In this document: positions 1 through 6,325 of the stretch, piece after piece
How the letters are laid out: every line of letters starts with the position of its first letter
Position numbering within the stretch: the first letter of the stretch is position 1
NCBI GenBank assembly: GCA_026398545.1
Contig: JAPLSR010000080.1
Coordinates: forward strand, 1 to 11,062
Length of the DNA: 11,062 nt
From: Candidatus Sumerlaeota bacterium
Lineage (GTDB): Bacteria > Sumerlaeota > Sumerlaeia > MWCT01
Direction of reading: 5' to 3'
Notes under the pieces: model-generated
Databases searched by the model: none
What the model was told of the DNA's origin: nothing
Seen by the model: the letters and a program-made list of their open reading frames with translations, nothing else
Program-made: the position numbers and the translations under genes

Positions 1-1270
1 TGACGGTGGCATCAAGGGCGTCTTTTTTGTCGATGATGCCAATCCTGTCCAGCTCCATGGTGGCGTGGCGTATCATCTCCTCATCAGGTTTTTTCCAGAT
101 GGCGTCGGAGTCATAGCAGAAATATTCGAGACCAAGCCAAACCTTTGAGCGGTCGGCAACCATGTAAGGACTCCAGTTGTTGAAGAATTGAAGCCGCCCC
201 ACATCCACATCAGGTTCCTGAATGTAAATCCAGTTGTCTCTTATAAGCCCCTGTCCTGTCCCCGCTTTAATCTTCAATCGATTCAGGAGGAGACCGACCG
301 TCATAAAATCCCTGTATATGAGACCGCCGGCAACCTCAGCGACTGCTTCAGGCACGGGAGGTTCCATACCGCCGATTAAATCTTTGACGGGCATGGTGGA
401 GAAGAAATAGTCGCCCTCAAGTCTCCGCGTGGCGCCATCTTTGTTATTTTGCGCCGTGACCGCCTTCACATGAAAACCGTCCGTATGAATTTTCACAACT
501 TCATGGTTTGTAATAATCTCGCCGCCGCGGGCGTGAATCCGGGACGCCACCTCCTCCCACATCTGCCCGGGACCATACTTGGGATAAAGGAATTGCTCAA
601 TCAGTGAAGTTTCGGTTCCCTTATCGGGAAGCCTGCCCCCTCGTCTGCCCATACGCCTCAGGATATGGGTGATTGTCTTCCAGATGGAGAGCCCCTTGAC
701 CCTCTGCGCGCCCCATTCTGCGCTGATTTTGTTGCAGGGCATTCCCCAGACCTTCTCCGTGTAAGACTTGAAAAAGGTGAGATAAAGTTCCTTTCCAAAC
801 CGGTTAATGAAAAATTCTTCCAGATTTTTTTCCCTCCTGATGGGGAAAAGGGCGCTTTTCACGTAACTCAGACCGATTCGGGCAGTTCGCGCGAGACCCA
901 GGTTGGCAATGGTTTTTGCGTTCAGGCTGACCGGGTAATCGAAAAATCTTCTGAAGCAATAGATGCGCGAGCGCCGATTGCGCAGTAGCATGACCTTGTC
1001 AATTTTTTCCGGGTCCCGGATTTCAGGACCGGTGTGAGATTCAAGTGGAAGGATGCGCAGCCACCAGTCCATCACCCTTTCAGACTTGGAAAAAAACCGG
1101 TGACCGCCGATGTCAAGCCGGTTTCCCTTGTAATTGACGGTCTTTGAAATGCCGCCCACATCATCAGATTTCTCAATAACAATGGGGGTAATATCCGTTT
1201 TCTGAAGGAGTTCATAGGCGGCTGTCAGACCAGCGGGACCTCCGCCGATGATGATAGCCCTGAGCGTCAT
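1..1270 (-). CDS. FAD-dependent oxidoreductase (amine oxidase / HemY-like superfamily), 3' end outside window
   Basis: Reading the minus strand from the ATG at 1270 gives 423 uninterrupted codons running off the left edge. Residues 6-14 (IIIGGGPAG) form the Rossmann dinucleotide-binding GxGxxG motif, with an acidic residue at E33 ending the second strand as expected for FAD ribose binding. VGGIS (38-42) and GGHRFFSK (55-62) are the following FAD-contact segments of the NAD(P)/FAD-dependent oxidoreductases related to protoporphyrinogen oxidase and UDP-galactopyranose mutase. Further family-like blocks are FFDYP (109-113), FGKELY (158-163) with EKVWG (172-176), and YGPGQMWE (232-239). Members are usually around 500 residues, so perhaps 60-100 C-terminal residues are missing. 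The substrate is unknown; true haem-pathway activity is not indicated, and such genes often lie near glycan genes. No strong Shine-Dalgarno precedes the ATG. It is transcribed divergently from the TMTC-like gene. Family assignment is confident, function is not. Confidence 0.88.
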   Translation of the reverse strand, partial: MTLRAIIIGGGPAGLTAAYELLQKTDITPIVIEKSDDVGGISKTVNYKGNRLDIGGHRFFSKSERVMDWWLRILPLESHTGPEIRDPEKIDKVMLLRNRRSRIYCFRRFFDYPVSLNAKTIANLGLARTARIGLSYVKSALFPIRREKNLEEFFINRFGKELYLTFFKSYTEKVWGMPCNKISAEWGAQRVKGLSIWKTITHILRRMGRRGGRLPDKGTETSLIEQFLYPKYGPGQMWEEVASRIHARGGEIITNHEVVKIHTDGFHVKAVTAQNNKDGATRRLEGDYFFSTMPVKDLIGGMEPPVPEAVAEVAGGLIYRDFMTVGLLLNRLKIKAGTGQGLIRDNWIYIQEPDVDVGRLQFFNNWSPYMVADRSKVWLGLEYFCYDSDAIWKKPDEEMIRHATMELDRIGIIDKKDALDATV

Positions 1271-1306
1271 CGGTTTTAAAAGTGTGCTTAAAAAAAGGAT
1301 TAACGT

Positions 1307-1321
1307 CTGCACAATATGCAG
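1307..1321. promoter_or_regulatory. Small dyad in divergent intergenic region (possible operator)
   Basis: CTGCA and TGCAG arms flank a 5-bp CAATA spacer. The dyad lies 37 bp upstream of the oxidoreductase ATG and within the 229-bp region between two divergent genes, a usual place for an operator. The arms are only 5 bp, so chance is a real possibility. I see no convincing sigma-70 -35/-10 pair for either gene in this region (1271-1499); the rest is T-rich, non-coding sequence. Confidence 0.2.
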
Positions 1322-1499
1322 CGCAATTTAGTAAAATCCCAACTCGCACAGGAAGATGATTTTGACAAGCCCTTTCTTTGGCTCGGGGGGGTGGAATGGA
1401 AATCAGCAGACAAATTGCTTTACAAATCTCCCATATTTCGGATTATTCTTTCTGGTCTTCTTTTGGGGTATTGTGTTTTTTATTCAGGACTTTTTTCTG

Positions 1500-3839
1500 A
1501 TGAGGCATAATTTCAAATCTGATTCTCACACGGCAATTTTTTATGCCGTCCTGCTTGCCATGATTGCTGGCGGCGTATATTTTTCCAGCCTTCACAAATC
1601 CTTCGTTTATCGTGACGGCGACTATGTGGTGAACAATCCAGACGTGCAGGATATTCATAATCTGCCGCGGCTCTTCACCGCATTTTTCCCCTCAGGTGCG
1701 CAAGGTCAGAGGTTTTACCGCCCTCTGACATCTCTCAGTATAATGATGGATTACCTTATCTGGAGGACAAATCCCGCGGGATATGGTGCGACGAGCATAC
1801 TTCTGCACATGGCGGCCACACTCCTGTGTTTCTTTCTCTTTTTACAGATGACCGGCGGGGAGATAGGGAAAGCCTTTTTTGCGGCGTTACTTTTTTCCCT
1901 TCATCCGCTTCATACGGAAAATGTCGCCTCGATTGCAGGGAGGGCGGAGACGCTGGGAGGCATTTTTTTTCTCGCCGCACTCCTTGTGGGCACAGCTGTC
2001 CATAGAGAGGATTTTCTACCTTCCAGCGGAAAAGTCCAGGCAGAGGATGTGCGCCATTCTGCGGGAAAACGTTTTTCCCCGAACTTCCTCAGGCGTCTTC
2101 CCGTATTCCCCATTCTGCTCGCCCTCTTTTATCTCCTTGCACTCCTGTCACACGAATCGGCGTTCATGCTTCCTCTCGTGATTTTACTATCCGACCTCCT
2201 TTTTCGGGATGAAAAGCGCCGGGACAGGAAGGCGCTCATTGCTCATGCCCTTCGGGTCTATATTCCGCTTCTCCTTGTCCTCATCATATATCTTGTCATC
2301 CGGTTTATGGTTTCATCGACGGAAATCTCATCCACACTCCCTGCGACACATTTCAGCGCTATTAAGAAGATTTCCCTCGCCCCGCGGCTGTTCACCCGTT
2401 ATCTGTCACTCACAATACTCCCCTTCCAATTGAGCGTCATCCATGGAGTGGAAGAGTTGCCGCCACTCTGGATATCGCTGGTTATCTGCGTGCTCTTTAT
2501 TATCGGGGTCATTGTCCTGCGCCGAAGGCAGCCGCTCATCTCATTCAGTCTCGGTTTTTTTCTCCTGACGATGCTCCCTGCGATTATATGCGCATCGGAA
2601 GACCTCATGACAGAGGGCACAACCTATCTGGCAACGGCGGGCTTCTGCCTGGCGCTGGGTGCGGGAGTTTCATCGCTCATCCCATTGCGGGATAGACTGA
2701 TGGATTCAGGAGGCGGTGTTGCCGCAATGATTATCGGGCTTTCCCTGCTCAGTTTTTATGGAGTCCGCACATACAACCGGAACCAGGATTGGTCTGATTC
2801 CATATCCCTCTGGCGGGCGGAGTGTGATGTGCATCCGCAGTCAGCCATCTCTCTGAACAATCTTGGCGCAAGCTATTATGCCTCCGGTCAAGTGGCTGAT
2901 GCGGAGGCAAGTTTCAGAAAGGCGATTGAGGTGGCGCCAGACTATTATCAATCCTATCACAATCTGGCGCAGCTCTTCCTTGATATGAAGAAGAGGGATG
3001 AGGCGGAAAAGGTTCTCGACCGCGCCGCCAAACATGGCACTGACCCTGAGGGAGCCAATTTCGCCACCATTGGCATTCTGTATCAAGAACTGGAGCGTCC
3101 TGTCACGGCGCAGAAGATGTTTGCAAAAGCGCTTGAGGTCAATCAGAAAAATATCACAGCCCTTTCGGAACTTGGAAATTATGCCTACGAGAGGGCGCAG
3201 TATGAGAAATGCATTGAATTCCTGACACGGGCGCTGTCAGCGGCTCCGGCACGTCCCATGAGGGCAATGCTCCTCAGCAACCGCGCCATGGCTTATAATA
3301 ACACCGGCAGGCAGGAGCAGGCGCTTTCCGACCTCCGCGAGGCGCTCGCCCTTAATCCAAAACTTGCCCATCCTTATCTACTTATAGCAGAGATTGAAGA
3401 TAAAAGGAAATTTCCCGAAAAATCCACTGCGATTCTGGAACAGGCGTTAAAGAATATACCCGATGCGCCGTTTGAAATCTACAGCGCACTGCACCAGCTT
3501 TACAACCAGTTTAATCAGCCCCAGAAGGCATTTGACATACTTTATGAATATCAGAGGCGCATGCCTCATGATATCCGGGTGCAGATGGCAATCGGGGAAT
3601 TCTGCCTCAACTGGTATTTACAGAATCCGTCTGACAAGGGCAAGCTCGCCACCGCCGCAACATGCTTCAAAAATGCCGTCAGACTGAACCCGCGCAACAT
3701 CCGCGCCCTCATCATGTATGGCAAGACAGCGGCTCTGGCGGGAGAGCCCGATGCGGCGGAAAAAATCTGGGGGCAGGCGCTCAAGCTGGAACCGGAAAAT
3801 GCTGAAGCGAAGGAACTTTTGAAAAATCTCGGGAAATAA
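1500..3839 (+). CDS. TMTC-like integral membrane protein with C-terminal TPR repeats (probable GT-C glycosyltransferase relative)
   Basis: The 779-residue product combines a multi-pass membrane half (about 1-425) with a C-terminal half of roughly nine TPR-like units (448-779). This is the architecture of the TMTC / DUF1736 proteins, whose animal members are ER O-mannosyltransferases; the role of bacterial homologues is not established. Landmarks are TM1 (12-30), the loop FVYRDGDYVVNNPDV (35-49), YRPLTSLS (73-80), HPLHTENVASIAGRAE (135-150), ILPFQLS (306-312) and the QDWSDSISLWR block (429-439) that leads into the TPRs. The reading frame is open from an ATG at 1356, which would add 48 residues and an extra hydrophobic stretch. 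I prefer 1500 because AGGA at 1486-1489 lies ten bases upstream and the family normally begins just before TM1. Several conserved positions deviate: RD for DD at 38-39, SHE for SKE at 217-219, and EGTTYLAT for ERYLYLPS at 372-379. The ABC exporter gene follows closely on the same strand. Confidence 0.85.
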   Translation: MRHNFKSDSHTAIFYAVLLAMIAGGVYFSSLHKSFVYRDGDYVVNNPDVQDIHNLPRLFTAFFPSGAQGQRFYRPLTSLSIMMDYLIWRTNPAGYGATSILLHMAATLLCFFLFLQMTGGEIGKAFFAALLFSLHPLHTENVASIAGRAETLGGIFFLAALLVGTAVHREDFLPSSGKVQAEDVRHSAGKRFSPNFLRRLPVFPILLALFYLLALLSHESAFMLPLVILLSDLLFRDEKRRDRKALIAHALRVYIPLLLVLIIYLVIRFMVSSTEISSTLPATHFSAIKKISLAPRLFTRYLSLTILPFQLSVIHGVEELPPLWISLVICVLFIIGVIVLRRRQPLISFSLGFFLLTMLPAIICASEDLMTEGTTYLATAGFCLALGAGVSSLIPLRDRLMDSGGGVAAMIIGLSLLSFYGVRTYNRNQDWSDSISLWRAECDVHPQSAISLNNLGASYYASGQVADAEASFRKAIEVAPDYYQSYHNLAQLFLDMKKRDEAEKVLDRAAKHGTDPEGANFATIGILYQELERPVTAQKMFAKALEVNQKNITALSELGNYAYERAQYEKCIEFLTRALSAAPARPMRAMLLSNRAMAYNNTGRQEQALSDLREALALNPKLAHPYLLIAEIEDKRKFPEKSTAILEQALKNIPDAPFEIYSALHQLYNQFNQPQKAFDILYEYQRRMPHDIRVQMAIGEFCLNWYLQNPSDKGKLATAATCFKNAVRLNPRNIRALIMYGKTAALAGEPDAAEKIWGQALKLEPENAEAKELLKNLGK

Positions 3840-3876
3840 TCCTGTGCGCCTGTCATGGCGGTTGGCTGATGAGGGT

Positions 3877-5703
3877 ATGAATAATCTGCTTTATCTTCGC
3901 CGGTATCTGGTGCGGCACATCTGGCTCATCCTCGGAGGGACAGTTGCCATCTTCATTGGCAACTGGTTCAGCCTCCTGATACCAAAATACACGGGGCTTG
4001 CCGTGGATTACATCCGCTCCGACAGTGTAACGGGACGCGGGATTCTAAAGTTCGCCCTGCAGATTATCATGTTCGCATTCCTGCAGGCATTTTTCATCTT
4101 CTTCATGCGTCAGCTCATGCAGGGTGCGGCGCGGAGAATAGAGTTTGAGTTTCGGAACGACCTCTTTCTGAAGTTTCAAAGTCTCCATTCCGGGTATTAC
4201 GATGTTCAGAAGGTGGGCGACCTCATGGCACACGCCACAAACGATGTGGAGGCGGTGCGCATGTTTCTCGGACCGGGCATCATGTTCAGTATCTTCATCC
4301 TCTTCCTCTTCCCCATGGCTTTCTACCGCATGTTCAGCGTGAATTTCCAACTGAGTTGTTACTCAATCATCCCACTGCTCATCATGCCATTTTACGTGAA
4401 CAGGGTGGGAAACAGGATTCATAAGCGTTTTATGGCTGTGCAGGACCAGTTTTCCCTCATCACATCCATTGCACAGGAGAACCTGGCAGGCATCCGTGTG
4501 GTGAAGGCGTTTGTCCATGAGGATACCCAGAAAAATGTGTTCGGGCAGGCAAATCGGGAATATATCGGGAGAAATTTATCGCTGGCGCGCATTGCGGCGG
4601 GATTTTTCCCCGGGATGCACCTCCTTGCCGGTATGGGCATCCTCATCCTTCTGTGGCTGGGCGGACGTCTTGCCATTAAGGGACATCTGACACTGGGAGA
4701 GCTCACCACACTCACCATGCTCCATATGAAACTCTTCTGGCCCATGTTCACATTTGGCTGGCTCATCAGCCTGTATCAGCGCGGCGCCGCTTCCATGAAG
4801 AGAATCTACGATATTATCAAGGTGACGCCGGATGTGCGCGACACTGACATGACCGATTTTTCCATCACCGCCATCCGGGGCGATATTCGCATAAACAATC
4901 TGACCTTCTCCTATGCAGGCGGCGAGGAACCGGTGCTGAAGGATATTTCCGTCCACGTCCCAGCCGGCGCCACTCTTGGCATTGTTGGTCCTGTAGGTTG
5001 TGGCAAGTCCACTCTTATCCGTCTCCTCGTGAGGCTTTATAATCCGCCGCAGGAGATGGTCTTGATTGACGGTGTGGATGTGCGCCGTATCCCTCTTCAG
5101 ACTCTGCGCAAACACATCGGTTTTGTCTTTCAGGAGCCTTTCCTCTTCTCGGACACGATTCACAATAACATCGCCTTTGGTGTGGTATCGGTAACAAGAG
5201 AGGAGGTCATTGAGGTGGCAAAGAAGGTGCGCCTGCACGAGGAGATTCTCTCCTTTCCCCAGGGATATGAGACAATGCTGGGCGAGAGGGGCGTCAATCT
5301 CTCCGGCGGGCAGAAACAGCGAGTCGCCCTTGCCCGCGCCCTTGTTCGGAACCCACACATCCTGATACTCGATGACACCCTTTCCGCGGTTGACACAGAG
5401 ACGGAATCCGCCATTCTGTCCGTCCTCCAGAGGGAGATGCAGGTGCGCACCTCCCTTGTAATCTCCCACCGTATCTCATCAGTCATGAGGGCGGACGAAA
5501 TCATTTTTCTGGAGAACGGGCGTATAGTGGAGCGCGGCACACATGAAGGGCTTGTCGCCCTCGGTGGGCACTATGCATCCATCTATGAAAAGCAGCGTCT
5601 TGAAGAGGAAATTTCAGGGTTTGAAAATAATGAGAACGGGCGCGGTGAAAAGGAAATTTCTCACGGCATAAACGGGCGCAATAAACAAACGACGCAGGAT
5701 TAA
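3877..5703 (+). CDS. ABC exporter half-transporter, fused membrane and ATPase domains, MdlA/YheI (BmrC)-like with Asp at the catalytic Glu position
   Basis: The 608-residue protein has a six-helix exporter domain (about 1-310; TM1 near 12-33, TM2 near 57-80) followed by an ATPase domain (about 335-575). Visible motifs are Walker A GPVGCGKST (371-379), Q-loop Q419 in FVFQEPF, signature LSGGQ (475-479), Walker B ILILDD (495-500) followed by TLSAVD, and the switch histidine H531 in ISHR. D500 replaces the glutamate normally found after Walker B. This is typical of the degenerate-site subunit in heterodimeric exporters such as TM287/288 and BmrC/BmrD, where the same subunit keeps a normal LSGGQ, as here. 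Such pumps export drugs, lipids or other hydrophobic compounds; the substrate here is unknown. No partner gene is adjacent. The frame also opens with a GTG at 3844 (11 extra residues, four bases after the preceding stop); the ATG at 3877 fits the family N-terminus better, and neither start has a well-spaced Shine-Dalgarno. Likely co-transcribed with the upstream TMTC-like gene. Confidence 0.93.
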   Translation: MNNLLYLRRYLVRHIWLILGGTVAIFIGNWFSLLIPKYTGLAVDYIRSDSVTGRGILKFALQIIMFAFLQAFFIFFMRQLMQGAARRIEFEFRNDLFLKFQSLHSGYYDVQKVGDLMAHATNDVEAVRMFLGPGIMFSIFILFLFPMAFYRMFSVNFQLSCYSIIPLLIMPFYVNRVGNRIHKRFMAVQDQFSLITSIAQENLAGIRVVKAFVHEDTQKNVFGQANREYIGRNLSLARIAAGFFPGMHLLAGMGILILLWLGGRLAIKGHLTLGELTTLTMLHMKLFWPMFTFGWLISLYQRGAASMKRIYDIIKVTPDVRDTDMTDFSITAIRGDIRINNLTFSYAGGEEPVLKDISVHVPAGATLGIVGPVGCGKSTLIRLLVRLYNPPQEMVLIDGVDVRRIPLQTLRKHIGFVFQEPFLFSDTIHNNIAFGVVSVTREEVIEVAKKVRLHEEILSFPQGYETMLGERGVNLSGGQKQRVALARALVRNPHILILDDTLSAVDTETESAILSVLQREMQVRTSLVISHRISSVMRADEIIFLENGRIVERGTHEGLVALGGHYASIYEKQRLEEEISGFENNENGRGEKEISHGINGRNKQTTQD

Positions 5704-6314
5704 TCCTCATCAATAATGACCCGCCTCCCAATGACACGAAGGCGCTCTGAGGTGGCAAGGTCGAGCGCCCTCGGCAACAGGCGATGCTCATAATCAAGGA
5801 TGCGCTCGGACAGCGTTTCCTCGGTGTCGTCAGTCAGGACAGGAACCACCGCCTGCAAAATTATGGGTCCCGTGTCCACATCGCCATCGACAATATGAAC
5901 GGTGCATCCACTGACCTTCACACCGTGGTCGAGCGCCTGTTTCTGGGCGTGGAGACCGGGGAAGGCGGGGAGTAACGCCGGATGAATGTTGATGATTCGG
6001 TTTGGATATGCGTCAATAAGGACACGGCTCAGGAGTCGCATGAAACCCGCAAGCACAATTAACTCGATATTGTTGTCCCGCAGGACCTCCAGCACTGCGG
6101 CGTCATACCCCTCACGTTTTTTGCGATAGGGTTTGGGGTCAACAATGACTGTTTTAACGCCGAATTTTTGCGCCTTTTCAAGGGCGGGGGCATCCGCACT
6201 GTCTGAGAGGACAAGCGCAATCTCTGCATTGGGAAGACCGCCCGCCTCCTTCACTCTCAAAATCGCCTCCATGTTGGAACCACGTCCTGAAACCAGTATC
6301 GCCACACGCATCAT
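5700..6314 (-). CDS. purN: Phosphoribosylglycinamide formyltransferase (GAR transformylase)
   Basis: PurN transfers a formyl group from 10-formyltetrahydrofolate to GAR, giving FGAR, the third step of de novo purine synthesis in the cytoplasm. The product is 204 residues, close to the usual PurN length. Counting from the methionine of MRVAILVSGRGSN, the sequence shows the phosphate-binding N-terminal loop (SGRGSN, 8-13), the catalytic pair N108 and H110 in IINIHPALLP, and catalytic D146 in DGDVDTGPI, matching Asn106, His108 and Asp144 of the E. coli enzyme. Three ATG codons stand in a row at the start (6317, 6314, 6311). AGGAGG at 6325-6320 is spaced five bases from the middle one, chosen here, and eight from the last. 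Its start overlaps the stop of the upstream membrane glycosyltransferase gene, implying coupled translation. No other pur gene is in the window. Its 3' end overlaps that of the convergent ABC gene. Confidence 0.96.
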   Translation of the reverse strand: MMRVAILVSGRGSNMEAILRVKEAGGLPNAEIALVLSDSADAPALEKAQKFGVKTVIVDPKPYRKKREGYDAAVLEVLRDNNIELIVLAGFMRLLSRVLIDAYPNRIINIHPALLPAFPGLHAQKQALDHGVKVSGCTVHIVDGDVDTGPIILQAVVPVLTDDTEETLSERILDYEHRLLPRALDLATSERLRVIGRRVIIDED

Positions 6315-6325
6315 CATCCCCTCCT
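6311..6325 (-). promoter_or_regulatory. Strong ribosome binding site with triple ATG and overlapping stop
   Basis: On the minus strand AGGAGG is followed by GG and three consecutive ATG codons. The TGA stop of the upstream glycosyltransferase gene (6316-6314) overlaps the first ATG as ATGA and the second as TGATG. Either overlap is a classical arrangement for translational coupling. The complete AGGAGG core inside the end of the upstream gene is among the best-formed ribosome binding sites in the window. Confidence 0.7.

Noticed and set aside
665..988. A 107-codon plus-strand frame at the left end
   Set aside because: It is antisense to the oxidoreductase, whose minus-strand translation shows family motifs throughout this interval.
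1316..1510. A 64-codon plus-strand frame with a hydrophobic segment overlapping the TMTC-like start region
   Set aside because: The T-rich stretch gives hydrophobic translations in more than one frame; no ribosome binding site and no recognisable family, and it overlaps the start of a better-supported gene.
4576..5469. A 297-codon open frame on the minus strand inside the ABC exporter gene
   Set aside because: It lies antisense to the well-supported ATPase domain, its translation has no recognisable family features and is low in hydrophobic core pattern, and codon bias of the real gene explains the openness.
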